Shown here one piece after another: positions 10,901-23,006 of a stretch of DNA of 64,000 nt (the stretch's first letter is position 1; the number at the start of each line of letters is the position of its first letter). The stretch is taken from the NCBI GenBank assembly GCA_032358255.1, contig JAULBX010027938.1, positions 146,782 through 210,781 of the forward strand. The letters run 5' to 3'. The DNA comes from Heterotrichella gracilis (Eukaryota; Sar; Xanthophyceae; Tribonematales; Xanthonemataceae). The position numbers were made by a program, and so were the translations under genes. The notes under the pieces were generated by a model, which was not told the DNA's origin, did no database searches, and was given only the letters and a program-made list of their open reading frames with translations.

Positions 10901-13900
10901 AGCATGGAACAGCAGCAGGCGTTGCAATGCATGTCTGCGACCACGCCATGCTCATGCCATGCCATGCCATGCCATTGCGCATCTGAAAGTTTTCCCTGTG
11001 ACCTTTGCATGCTTCCCACCTTAAGTTGTTTACACCCAGGCATTCACATTGCAATCCATCCCCTTGGCCCAGGACCACTCCCGGGAGCTGCAGCGCAAGC
11101 TTGAGCTCAAGGAGGGCGAGGCGGAGGAGGCGCTGCATGAGGCGCTCGCCACAGTGAGGACCAGGCGATCGTGATGGCGTGAGGTTCAGGACATTAGCCC
11201 ATAGCACTTACTGTGGCGGTGTACAGTATGATATGGTATAGGGCCATCAATGTGTTTCAGTGTGGACGTGGGTTTTTGAGAGTGGGTACTTGAGACTCCA
11301 CGCTCCACTAGGGTTGTCATAGTATTATGTTGTGTCACCTGGTCCTAGCAGAATACCATTTACGTGGACTTTTCAGGTTTTCAAACGTTCAACTGCACTA
11401 GCATTGTTGCTCGGCCTTGTGAGTTTGCCACAGCTTCAGCTAGCCCGAGGGCACCTGGCCAGCATGAATGTGAACTTTGTTGCTTGAGATTAAAGCTTGG
11501 GCATATATCCCTTGCAGCACAAGCATAATGTTTTTTTGGTCAATGTCTTAAGATCTTGTGAGGGCTGCTAGGGCGCCACTGGTTATGCCCTTGTGTATGG
11601 TTCCCCGTGTGGTTTGAACCAAATGGGCCATGTGGCCGGGGGGGCAGGTTACCACTGGTGGAAACTGTGCACAACAGACTAGGTACCGTGGGACAACTAG
11701 AATCCCATATTACTTTTTGTTGGCTCATGAGCTGCAGTGAAAAGCAGTGACCCCTTGCTTCAGGCCAATGTAATTGCGTGCAAATTGTATTGAACGGAGT
11801 GATACCCAGCTGGAATTGAAGGATGGTTATAACAACTGGCAATCGTTTCAAAACTGCAACTGTCAAGGTTGGATCATTTACTTGCAAACATAATTGAAGG
11901 TGGATGGCAGGGCTTGCATCGCAGTGCTGGCAAGGGCTTGGTATATCTTGACACCAACCTCAGCTGTATACGTATCCTGTCCCCATCAATAGTATTACCA
12001 TTAACTAGGATTCTGGTAGGGTCCTCAGATCTTGTTCCCAAGTTGCCTCAAATAGCAATCGGAGAACGCAATTGTTGGCTATCGATGCTGCTAGGTTTCA
12101 CTTGTTTGCAAATACCTGGTGGGTGACGAGTTGGCAGTGGAACCCGTTTGACTGGTGGCATCTGCCGATGGCAAAGTAATACTATATGATGAGCCCATGC
12201 CACAGTAATGTGTGTTGCCATGTACAGTTCATGTCAAGGCTGCATTACTTGACTGTGCAGACAGCTAATGCCTAGCCCATGACATTATTATGATGTCCAT
12301 GCCATGTAATGACAGTTAGTTGGTAATAATGAAGTCAGCATGCTAATCCTGGACGCGATTTGTGCTCTGATTATGTTAGATTATGACAAGATGATGACTT
12401 TTAGCCATGAGATCATTATTGAATAGGGAAACTTTCCCTATCACGGTGAGAATCAATTATTAGGGTTTATAAAGTGATTAGGGTTGACATGCAGCTGTCC
12501 CATGCTGTATGCCATGACATGTGGCATGCTGTATGCCATGACATGTGGCACATTGTGGCAGCCATTGAGCTGAACAGTCGCGGAGTTTCTAGCCTTGCGT
12601 GGTGGTGCCACACCCACTGCTATCAACTAGGGAGACCTTGATGAGCTGGAGCACTGTCAGCGGCACCATGCTCCAAAACCATTGTGTCAAGCCATGTGTT
12701 CTGCAGGTGCACTTTTGGTTCTGAGCCTGGTGTGGCAAGGTATCTATGATACCAAATTGGATGCGGTGTGATAGCTGGAGGCTGCCAGCGGTAAATTTAT
12801 TATCACCATACTGGCATGGAAAAGGCGGTGCTAAAAGATACCTCCTGCTGGAAAATTGCCCGGGGCAAAGCATAAACGGGCAATTATATTATCACGTAAA
12901 AGCTCGATCCTTGTGTGAATCCAAAATCAGCAATGTGCATTCCTAAATCACCGCATGATATCATACACCGTCGACGTCAGATTCTATTTAACTCCTGTTA
13001 ATAGTCAAACTCAGACAAAATCATAAAAGCATCACCTGGCCTAATATTGTTACTGTTCACGTCAAATGACTGATCAAGATCGTCAAAATTCATAGCATCA
13101 TACAGACATCAAAATTTTGCCATTTGCAAATTGTTACTGATGTACCTAGCCAGACTGTGGCCAGATCCACTGCCTGTTCACAGCATCCCACTTTGGCGGC
13201 TCACCCCTGTAGAGCACCACGCTGTGTAGCCATTTTGAGGCTTCCGGTCCGGTCACATCCTTCATGTCGCCGTGATCAGCGGCACTGTTGAAACTGACAT
13301 ACACAGCCTTGGTGGTGTCATTTCTCTTCCCTGGAGGATACCACCGAGCATGAAAACTATTGCAATGTTTCCTGGGGGTTACATCGGCAGAGACTGGCCC
13401 AACACCCTCCACCACTGCCATCGCACGAAGGTCATCTGTAATATTAGCTTCCCGTCTCTTCTGGTTGTGCGGTCTCCCTGCAAATTGTTGGCAAACAGAT
13501 ACGGTGTAAGAGTTAAATTGGCCAAACAGATAATTTGGGCAAAAAGAGAATTAATTTGTTTGACAGACTTAAACTGAAGTCTGCACGCGCTTTTAGAATC
13601 TATCACGCTCGGGGTTGTTACAATTGATTGCAAGCCATTCCCCAGCAACCAAATGCGCATCATGCGGATATATGTGATATGCTCTTCATCTGAAGTGGGA
13701 AGACCATGAAAACACTTACTTTTTGTACCATGGTCATTGGCACGTCTGGCTCGAATCTGCTCCGCTGTCATGCCTGCAAGATCTGCCAACTTGTCGCCCT
13801 TCAGAAAAACATTGCCCTTCAAACCAATGGCTGCTGCTTGTTTCTCCTGCTTGCTCCTGCCCCCTTTGACACCTGCGGTAGGGGGTTATCAATGGCACAG

Positions 13901-16900
13901 CCAGGGAATAAACAGCTCACCAGCCCTGCCAGCTTTCACTGGGCATGTAGCAAGGTGACAACTTGAAGTTGAGTGAGGATTTGCGATATCACACAGTTAT
14001 AATAAATTTACAAGCAGTACTACTTCACTGCAGTGCTGGTGAATTTGTTTGCAATCGGCAAAATGCTGACATTGGCATTATAGTACTGGGGACAGTGTAC
14101 CAATCGGGATGACAATCAACTTCATAACAGTGTCACCACTTTGTCAGCAAATTTGGAACTCACATATGGCATGTCTGATGCAACTGTGTGCCCAGCCAAG
14201 CGCATACATCTCGCCACCATCAGCATGGGCAATGGTTGGATCTGCCAACGCCTGCTTGATCCCCTCCTGCGGTAATGGAGATGAGTAGCAATTCATTGAT
14301 CAAGTTGACGATCCATTAATGTAGCAGCATGTTCAGGGTTGGGCAAGCACCCACCGTGTACACTCGTAGCCAGGGCTTCAGTTCCTCAAGGAGTGGCTGC
14401 TGTGCAGCCTCTGATAGTCTCATTTGCCTGATGATCTGCATGTGTCAAGGCATGAGCAATGTGCATTCCTCCCTGCAAAAACATTTTTTAGCTTGTAAAA
14501 TTGTACAATTTCAGGCATACAAGGTCTAGGCTGCATGACTTGCAACACAATAACGCCATTATATATGCAAACCTACTTGTAAGTGTCTGGGAGGTTGGGT
14601 GCGGCGGTTGCCATGAACGACTCTGTCGCGCTCTGGTACGCCCCGTACATCAGGGCAGCCCTGGTGTCGCAATCTGAGTCATTTGGGAAGGGGATGCTGC
14701 GGTCACCTTCTTGAAGGCCGTTGGCCTCACTTGCAGCCCTGCAGCACATGCGATTGACCTTGGTTTAACAATTGGTTCAGGGGATGCAACATCCGCTGAC
14801 TGAGGTGGATGGATTGGCATCCTTTAAAATTGGTGCTACTTACCTCTTCTGCAGCAGTACCACGTCCTCCATGGCTTTCTTGCTCATTGATGCCATTATT
14901 ACCGGGACGTGGAGATGCCCAGTTACTGGACCAGGCTCAGCTCTTACTACTGCTGTCACTTTGGTTCTGTCTGTGGTCTGAGCAGAATTCCATTCATCAA
15001 TAGCTTGCCTGATGCGCGTGACAGTGGCAGGTACCAATGTACCATTCTTGGGGAAATGCGCCCTCGTCCAGGTTATGTGCAGATTGTGCCATTTGGTATC
15101 AGAGTCTGGTATACTTCTGCTTCCTCCAAGTACGCTGCAAATTTGGGAAGTCAGGTTTGCAAATGCATGACAGCAAGAAGCAGTTGAGAGCGTACACATG
15201 ATCAATCACCTTTTGCAAGAAGATAGCTATCTGGAGACAGGTAGAATCCCATATCATTGCTGGGAATGCCTAGTCTCCGTTTTCCTGCTTCTCCCCTTGC
15301 AAGAAATGTTCTAGAAGCTCTGGTGGGCAATCTGTAGGAACACAACAGCCTACTGTGAGTCACCCTAGCAAGGGTTTGAATGCCACCTGCTGGTATGCAA
15401 GCCAAGGAACTGATGAGCTATATCATATCTCAAATTGTTGCATAATGATTATTGTCAATAACGTGACCAATGTGTCCATACAAATGGTAATGCAATCACA
15501 GAGAGCGCGTTTCAGGGTGAGCCTTACCCAGGTGTGCATCGGAGAAGGTGTCAGAGGCAACACTGACACCATGCCTCCCTTTCTTGCGCGATGCAACTCT
15601 GGCACATACTGGCCTGGCTGAAGCCGCCTGCATGAGGTTTCAGCTGTGTTGCAATCATTTACTGCTGCAGCAGTCTATGCACTGCAATAGAGTAGGCACT
15701 GACACTGAGAACGTGCTTATAGTGCACCACATGTTTCAGTGAATCACATGCATATACAGGCAGCTGCCAAACCACATCCACCAGCCCCAAACGCTGGTCA
15801 CTTTAATTTACCTGGTGATCGACATCATCATCGTCCTCTGTGTCCTCGTTGTAGGTGAAAGCAAGCTCCTCCAGCACGCTCTTGTAGACAGGGGTTGGTG
15901 CGGCTGCATGTGCCTGCATGAAGTTGGAGCCATGTTGCCAACATTGTCTGCGGCTGGGCTTGTGCACTGTTAAAATAGTGGGCGGGGAAACCGACATTGA
16001 AAATGTGCTTGCAATGCACCACATATGTCTGTTAATCACGTGCATGTGCAGGCAGTTGCCAAACGACACCCACCATGCCCCAATTGCTGGTCACTTGAAT
16101 TTACCTGGTAATCAACATCATTATCGTCTTCTGTGTTTTCGTTGTAATTGCCAGCAAGCTTTTGCCGCACGCTCCTGTTGGCAGGGGTTGGCAATGCTGC
16201 ATGCACCTGCATGAGGTTGCAGCTTGTCGCGATATAGGTTACACGCTGCACAGGCTCTACATGGGCATATGCAAAGGCTTCCGCGAATAATTTGAACAAT
16301 GGGAGGTCGTAAGTAGTTACCAAGTCAGTAATACTATGGCATATCGGTGGGGAAATCTAGGTAAACACACAAACTGCAGTTTGAATGTAGCCGTTTATTG
16401 CTTGCATACCTGAGCAGCCCTGTCCTGCTCTGCATCCGCACCGCGCCTGGTGGCCATGACAGGTTGGTTGTCGATGACCTTCAGCACACCTCTAGTGGCT
16501 GGTTGTACAGCTGTGGCATTTTCTTTCTCGTAGACAGGCGTGTCCTCTGGCCCTACGGTAGTTGGAGCACAACAGTCAGTCAGGCGTACGAACCAAATGC
16601 ACGCTCCATACAGACACCATCAAATCCGTCCAAAACGTAATGCATGACAAGATTTGGACAGGGCACCCATTTGGAATTGACAGGCCTCTGGGGGCAAGGG
16701 CATTAACAGGCAGCCAGAGAGACTCAGGACGATGCAAAACAGGACGTACCGGATCGATCATCCTGGTTCATACTGGCAGTCCTGGTGGACAGATGGCAAC
16801 CGTTGTCGTCTGTCATAGTCCTCAGCCTAGTTTCTGGATGTCAGCAGTTGTGAAGAGTAGGTTAGCAGACCCACCATGAAACAGGATTGACAAATGAGCC

Positions 16901-19035
16901 ATGAACATAGACCATGGGGGCTCAATGATGTGGTACCATAGGACTCTGAGATATGTGATGAAACATAACAGCAAAATGCACCACCAGGCTACTGTTACAT
17001 GCATTAGGGGCCTAGGGTCTTGCACTGGGTCACACATGCAATACAGCACCCCCACAACTGATAATGCTAAAAACAGCCATTGCACAATCCACAAGTTTTG
17101 CTTGAACGTACATACCGCCCCAAGTGACAAAACGTTGCCAAACCTGTATAGTTACTGTAACAGCTACCAACGTTAAACCATGAGTCAGCTGAAGCAGAGT
17201 CTGACGAAGGCTGAATCTATATTGCCTAGCAGTTCGTCAGAATCACGCTGTGAGGCCAGACTGCGCAGCTAGCCTAGCCAGTAGCTGCTAAAAACCGTTT
17301 GCCAGCGTTGGCAGTGTCGATATCAGCTACTGAGTCTTTTCACCAAAAGTCACTGTGAAAGTGGAGTGTGCACAACAGCAGCGAGCCTCAGTCTGAGAAT
17401 AGCAGACTTTGGGAAGCTTTAGGGCTCGTGAGACTACCACACTTCGTGCACGGTTTTGGCCGACTATGTTTAGGCTTCGTGCTTTGCAGCCCTTTCACGA
17501 AATCCGATGGGCCATGCAGCCCCACGAGCAATTACATCCCCGCTTTAGCAGAATCAATTATAATATTATTTAATAGAAAATAAACAATATTATACTATAT
17601 GTATGGATTTGCTCAAACCACATTACAGAGGAACACGAAGGACTGGTGGTCAATGCTATCAATTTCTCATGCTAACTTTGGTATTTGCTCCCTGCTTACC
17701 ACTTGCATGGAGCCATCCGGTAAATTAGTGGAAGCTGACTAATATATTGAAGTATACTTCCAATGGATTGGCGTGTGTAGACACACGGGTGGTGTTCTCC
17801 CAACTAGTGGTGTCTACATTGTAAAGTGGGAGTTGTCATGAGCGGCGCACTGGTGACCGCTGGGTTGAACCTGCAAGCACTGTTGCAGTTAAGAGGGAAG
17901 CGCCTTGCTGACAGTAGGGGCAGTAGCGCGCCAAGCAAGTTTGCCCACACTGACACAACCTGCAAGTTGAAACATTGGACTGGTTAGCTACTAGCTCATC
18001 GTCCTGCCACGCCTCCCTGCTTTTTGCCAAAGGGGGTACATGACCTTACCGGCAGCGAGATAGCCACAGTCAGGCCCACCATCATGCTAACTCCGCTCCA
18101 CAGCATGCAGCACGCAAAAACCACGGCCCCAAGGGCGGTCCCTGCAAAACAGAACCGCAAGAACGACTGCAGTTCCACTTCCCACTTATAGCAAAGATAC
18201 AGCAGCTCCACCCATACCAGTTATCAATCCCACGCAGCTCTCCTTCAGCAGGACAACGATGAACTCAGAGGGCCTAACCTGGCCAAGAGCCAGCGCCCTG
18301 AACAGCACCAGCCCCGACTCAGTTGACATATTTGCACGGTGTGATGTACCTGGTTGTTACTGTAAATGGCAATACTGCTATGCAGCATTGCACACCTTGT
18401 GCAAGGTCGTTGCATTAAGCTAGAGGTGAACATGGCACAAGTGGGAGCTGAAATGGCGTGACCCTCACCTGATGATAGTGGCATTTGACTGGGAGCCGGT
18501 GTTTCCTCCGTGACCGATAAGGAGAGGTACAAAATAGGAAAGCTCCACTGACTGTTTCAGTAGCTCCACGTACGCCTCAACCACACCCGCAGCACACATG
18601 AGCCCAGCAAGGAATAACAGCAGCCACGCAAATCTGGAGTGAACAAGGAGAAACACTCCCTCTCGCCTGAGTAGATGCCAGAAGGTTTTTAGAGCCTTGA
18701 CTGACACAAGGCACTTGAATGTGCAGGTGCAGCAAGTTTGGGTTCCATTTGGTGTATGCAGGCCAGTGTACACACTAGGCAAAGGAACAACATTACACCT
18801 CAACTAGCTTGAAGCAGGAGAACCTCCAGTATTGAGGTATTTTTGGCTAGTGTTTTCCTTGTGTGTGCTAGCTTACTAGTCCACTGAGCTATTAGCTGTT
18901 GCATTGCCAGGGCGGTGACGGGGTATGCACTTGCAAGTCTTACCTATAGTTCCCCTCATCCTTTACTTCTCCAGAGTCACTCTCTCTGGCACTTTTGTTT
19001 TTTCCTGATACGCTGACTGTGGCTGTTGCAGTCAT
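7931..19035 (-). CDS. MgtE-type magnesium transporter (membrane domain only), with ~9.9 kb last intron
   Basis: Six exons on the minus strand (19035-18944, 18774-18469, 18297-18218, 18141-18050, 17959-17904, 8033-7931) join in frame to 242 residues. The protein matches the MgtE/SLC41 transmembrane domain: RFAWLLLFLAGLM, then the hallmark FVPLLIGHGGNTGSQSNATI, RALALGQV, WSGVSMMVGLTVAISLP, NLLGALLPLLSAR, FNPAVTSAPLMATIIDSSG and a final helix before the stop. MgtE proteins carry Mg2+ (or Co2+) across membranes. The bacterial N and CBS regulatory domains are absent and only a Ser/Lys-rich 35-residue leader precedes the helices. The fifth exon appears to use a GC donor at 17903. Joining it to 8033 restores the conserved C-terminus. 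The intervening interval contains two other gene models. If that splice is not used, a shorter protein ends with an unrelated tail near 17817. Confidence 0.8.
7996..8060. repeat. Direct repeat, left copy (MgtE last-exon edge)
   Basis: This block contains the acceptor and first codons of the last MgtE exon (FNPAVTSAPL). It is nearly identical, in the same orientation, to 17832-17890. The two copies bracket the interval holding two other gene models. Confidence 0.8.
8592..11174 (+). CDS. AP2-like/coiled-coil protein, nested in the MgtE intron
   Basis: In-frame exons can be chained at 8592-8620, 8774-8903, 8986-9038 and 9420-9558. One or two uncertain exons follow between about 9700 and 10110. 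The last exons are about 10194-10516 and 11073-11174 (stop TGA). The N-terminal half includes a segment ending TAAEAAVAYDWLAHKLQ, which resembles the C-terminal helix of an AP2/ERF DNA-binding domain (TAEEAARAYDxAA). The strand part is weak, so this is tentative. The second half is a long charged coiled coil (residue types A, E, R, Q in heptads: EHQARKRALEDYEREARRL and onward). It is transcribed opposite to the host transporter gene. A nuclear role would follow if the AP2 match is real. Confidence 0.45.
11175..13145. other. Spacer within the MgtE intron
   Basis: I see no convincing exon here. It has AT-rich stretches and a 24-base unit (CATGCTGTATGCCATGACAT and four more bases) repeated back to back at 12502-12549. 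CATG-rich runs are frequent. Confidence 0.5.
12502..12549. repeat. 24-bp tandem duplication
   Basis: Two perfect adjacent copies of a 24-base unit beginning CATGCTGTATGCC. There is no coding context. Confidence 0.85.
13146..16816 (-). CDS. Multi-exon protein of unknown function, nested in the MgtE intron
   Basis: Minus-strand exons can be read with good splice sites from a Met at 16816: 16816-16750 and 16552-16410. Two paralogous 34-codon exons follow at 16206-16105 and 15913-15812, then 15627-15528. After a stretch whose phasing I could not settle come exons around 15330-15205, 15130-14846, 14745-14580, 14430-14350 and 14270-14160. The last are about 13870-13690 and 13470-13146, ending IWPQSG-stop. 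The N-terminal part is acidic (NTEDDNDVDYQ). The middle has ADPTIAHADGGEMYALGWAH and SIPFPNDSDCDTRAALMYGA. Near the end is the Lys/Arg-rich AEQIRARRANDHG. I do not recognise the family. It could be a host gene or part of a mobile element. Exact exon edges in the middle are uncertain. Confidence 0.5.
15627..16206. repeat. ~290-bp tandem duplication containing an exon
   Basis: The unit covers a 102-base exon plus flanking intron and occurs twice (15627-15913 and 15914-16206), diverged by roughly a quarter. The edge of a third unit can be seen at 16207-16225. Both exon copies keep frame, splice sites and the same length of 34 codons. Confidence 0.8.
16817..17831. other. Upstream region of the nested gene / right end of the MgtE intron
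   Basis: This should hold the promoter of the unknown minus-strand gene. I see no further exons. Near 17770-17815 two imperfectly complementary GTGTAGACAC/GTGTCTACA words lie close to the right copy of the flanking direct repeat and might mark an element end. Confidence 0.35.
17832..17890. repeat. Direct repeat, right copy (MgtE last-exon edge)
   Basis: This is a partner of 7996-8060, with only a few differences through GCACTGGTGACCGCTGGGTT and its flanks. In this copy the MgtE frame breaks down after TSAPLM into an unrelated tail and stop, so it looks like the decayed copy. Confidence 0.8.
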
Positions 19036-20098
19036 CGTTCAATTGGGTTGGGTGACCTTGTCAGTACTGAATTGGAATGGAGTTGTGTATGACCTCGGGA
19101 GTGTTTTGCGGAGGAGGTAACTCAAACAGATTCCAGGTTATCAAACCCCGATACGCTAACCATCAGATACCTGCCAGTTAAGTAAAGCTAGGGAACTGGT
19201 GATGTCCAGAGTACTCTTTCTAGCGGCATTGCAGCATGCCACATTTGCACCGATGCCACGGCCCTATGGCAACCAGCTTGAGACACCAAATCAAACTTTT
19301 CTGCTTATCACCGATTGGAACTCCCACCTCTAACTGGAACAATGGTGTTATGAGCTGTTCCGAGCATTGGGCATTGCAGTGCACGTTTCCCCCCCTGCCA
19401 GGGGCCCCGCCGGTCCAATATACCTCCCACCAAAAAGTGAACACGTCCAATCTTTTAAGCATGGGTCTTTCGGAGACCCTGAAGCAAACCGTCACTATTC
19501 GGTTTGTGTCGACTTCCTGCATGCGAAAGTTTTGCACCAGCCCACTTGGCACCTGATGGCAGTTTTACATAATGCATGCAAGACATTAATTTAGCGAACC
19601 TGTGGTGTTGAGGTATCGGCGCAAAATTGTGGGATGTTGCAAAAGACATTACCGTACGTTCTACCATAATGCATGCATATAGTGCTTCAGAGTCGCCCAG
19701 TTGAGGTCTAGGTGCTGTATTGTTGGACTTCACTAGGGGACACCACTTGTAGGTCCTCATGTACGTCAGATCCAAGCACACGCCCCGTCGACTGTGCACA
19801 CCACAGACCTACCAGGCACACAGCTAGCCTTCCAGCCAATGGATGACGAGCTCAGGCGATCGCTGCTGGTGCTGCTGTTTGTGGCGTGCTTTCTATTCCT
19901 TTCTATGGCAACACTTGCAATCATGAAGACCGTGGCAGAACTCCTGGACAAAGCAGGCCTCATGGCACTCAACGCAGAACCTGGGCAGTGGCTGAATTGA
20001 CAGTGCTGGTGCCCTTAACCACATCGCTTCAAGCAGTGCCCAGCAAGAGCCCTAGCCTACCGGGCACAGGCTGTTTACTCCACCAACAGCTCAAGAGG
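19036..20098. other. Divergent spacer between MgtE and MED18
   Basis: This is the promoter side of both genes. An open frame at 19839-20000 (+) would encode a 53-residue protein with one hydrophobic helix (LLVLLFVACFLFLSMATLAI). It could be an upstream ORF or small membrane protein, but nothing supports expression. Overlapping frames at 19220-19594 have no recognised pattern. Confidence 0.4.
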
Positions 20099-21618
20099 AT
20101 GGAGTGCAAAGTAGTAGCAGTGGTGCCGTCCGACAAGGCACCAGACCTGCAGGAGCTGTTCAAGGGCCTCTCGGGGTTCACTCCCGACAGCTTCAGGTCC
20201 CGGGTGCTGCTGATGAGGTCCAGCCAGGGAGGCAGCAACCCCATGGAGCTGCAACTGACGCAGCACCTGGAGGGAGGCAACCTACAGCCGGGGTTTGTGG
20301 GCACCAACAGGTGAAACCCACCTGCGACATAATCATTGCTTTCATGGGATCCTGTAGTCACTTGACTGAAAGTGCCCCGCGCCGGTACACAGCCCAATAG
20401 GCTGCATTCCACACTTAAGAGTGTGGCAAGCCCTGGTTCCCAGTGGCATGTACACGCACCAAGATGGGCAGTATTGACAGAGGCTTGCAGGGCCTGGCAC
20501 TGGCAGCGGTGTTGTGCACAACTTGAGCGCATGGCGTGTGGCCACTGTTGGTGTGTGCGTCCCACCTGGGCACCCCATGTAGCTGCAACTGCATACTCCC
20601 AGTGGACCTCCTGCAGGCCTACCCTTAAACTATACGGGTAATTGACCTACGAGCTTCCCTGTGCAGGTGGGTGGTCCGGCAAGAGGGCATGCCTCTGAGG
20701 GGCAAGGGCGCACAGGACCTCTTCACCACAGTCAGGGCGGTGCAAGAGGCCAGCGTGGAGGGGCCCAACCCTGTGAAGTTCTGGCAGGCGCTAGGGTTCA
20801 GGGCGGAGCACGAGACCCTACGGCAGGGCACGACGTACTTCATCACCCGAGGGAAGCACAAGATTCGGGTAAGCTGGGGCAGCGCGGGTTGCGGCTTGTG
20901 GGAATGCATGGAGCATGGCCAGTGCTGGTGGATGCATCCCTCGTTTGCCACGCTTGTTGCTGTAATTGTAATTGTAATTGCTGCTCCAAGTCCCCCTCTA
21001 ATATGTGTTACTGCTTGTCGAACACGTGGTGTTTCACCACCATTCAAACGTTGGGTCATTCCTTGTAGGTATCACTGTTCACTTTGGGCCAAGCTGTGGC
21101 GGCTGGTGGCCAGCAGAGTGTGGCGGATGTGTCCCCGGGATTCCAAATACTGGAGGTGTCGGGCATGGCGGGGGATGGGTCCCACGCCGATCTGTCAACT
21201 GCAATCGGTGAGTCCCTGACAATGCAGCTAGCTGTTTCATGCAATTTGCATGGCCCAGGAGAGTGATTCATGTGGCTAGTGCATTTTAAAATTTACAGCC
21301 AGCTGCTCTTTGCCAAACATGCCTTGTGCCAGTCAACCCTGACTTGGCACTGCTTCCACCAACTCCACCCTATTTTGCGTCCACGTTGCAGCATAAAGCA
21401 AGATCATGCAGCCGTGTTACATACATAATTAGTGAAAATGTGTTTTCAATGTGCTTTTTCCACGTGCTGTTTCCCTCCTAGTTGTTTCTTAGTTTTTAAT
21501 TTTTAGCTGTCGATAATTAGCTGGCCGCAACAGGCTCATGGAATGCGAAACCCTGTGTGCAGGTGCCTTCTGCAAGTCTCACCTGTCCAAGTTTGAAGTG
21601 CGGAAGACCGCCAAGTGA
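20099..21618 (+). CDS. MED18: Mediator complex subunit 18
   Basis: Four exons (20099-20310, 20667-20868, 21069-21207, 21563-21618) join in frame to 202 residues, a usual size for MED18. The order of conserved blocks fits plant MED18: MECKVVAVVPS at the start, LLMRSS, FVGTNRWVVRQEGMPLRGKG, NPVKFWQALGFRAEHETLRQG, ITRGKHKIRVSLFTLGQ, SPGFQILEVSG and a closing STAIGAFCKSHLSK helix. MED18 forms a beta-barrel heterodimer with MED20 in the Mediator head and helps couple transcription factors to RNA polymerase II. Intron phases are 2, 0 and 1. No exon echo is obvious in this gene, unlike its neighbours. Confidence 0.85.
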
Positions 21619-23006
21619 CCAAGGGAGGGACACCAATGGTCCATCATGTGGCAACATCACTAGAAAACCAATTACTGAGCATTGGGTGTGTTTCTTCCTC
21701 AATAAGGGAGGACAAAGGGATTGCTCTCAGATAACCTACATGCATTATTATATCTGCGACCATATTTTTTCATCTGGGACAACGTCCTGGCGCGCTGTGC
21801 AATCAGCTGGGGGTTGCGTGCGCGTTGTCCTTTAAAGTTTGCTGCAAACTGTTCGTTCAATTATATAGCACCTGGCAAATTTTGTACCCGTCCTGGTGTC
21901 CAACTTGTGTGATGGGTCGAGACACAAATCCTGCTAGTAGCACTGCATGCATGTCCTAGAAAATATAGGAGCAGCTTCACCAGCAATTGTCGAGGTAGGA
22001 CACATGCCATGCGTACCATTTAATCTGGTAGACTACCTAGTCACTATACGGTATGCAATATTGTATACGTATATTGCGAAGGAGGAGGAACTCCAGTGGC
22101 ATGCGCTGAACGGCATATCATGCTCTCAATGACATGACCATGCTAGCCTAGCTTTGCTGTAACTCTCATGGACATTTCTCGACTGGTTACAGCAAAATGG
22201 TGGCATTGGCCGGCCCAAGGCTGCCCAGTGATGTACTTGTTGGCAATCATTATGCGGACCTTGCTGTTGAGATCATGAACATCTCAAAATCATTGAAGTG
22301 GCAAGTGTCATCTATGCATGATCACCGAGACATCAAACTTCGGTCACCTTTAGCGAGATGATCATGACAGCACAGGAGTCACGTGAGTCAAAAATTGTGG
22401 CCTACCTTTTCGCAGCTGCTGCAGCGGTCCACGCTGCGTGAGACGTCTTGAAAGAATCTCGCAAAAGTCATGAACCCACCTCAGACTGGTCCCGCACCGA
22501 AAATTCAGAAATCCGTCATATATTCTTGACAGGAGTCTTTGACTGTGTACTAGTTAACAACATCGCAATGTGAGGAACACATGTAGACACACTCAATAAG
22601 TTGACTGCGTTCTGCGTTACAAAGGAAATGTCATGTTTTAAAAGCAATTTACCTAACAATTTACAACATATGATTTACTTGCAGTACCTAATGTTAGTTG
22701 CTGGCATTCCCCTGGTGTAGGTGACGCACACCCTTGACACACGCACATCACCAATGTAACCCTCAGAGAGTCTATAGCTATGACCAGTGGTTGTGAAGCC
22801 TCTGTATTGATCCCATTGAACATCAAAAATGTGCATACTCTTCCCCAGTACGCATTCTGCCCCGTAACCTACCCCCCTACCTATCCAAGACACCCCACAA
22901 TCTACCCATGTACCCATCCCCTACCCGCACCGCCGTCCCCTCCCCCTCCCCTCCCCTCAGGTTTGGAGTCTAATCCCCACCCCCCTACACCCGCTCCTCG
23001 CCCCAC
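21619..23006. other. Convergent spacer
   Basis: This lies between the stops of MED18 and the OPR-RAP gene. It is AT-rich and then, near 22860-23005, pyrimidine-rich on the + strand (3' UTR of the minus-strand gene). No gene was found. Confidence 0.5.

Noticed and set aside
19839-20000. Small membrane protein upstream of MED18
   Set aside because: One hydrophobic stretch in a short frame is not enough. There is no homology and it sits in the presumed MED18 5' region.
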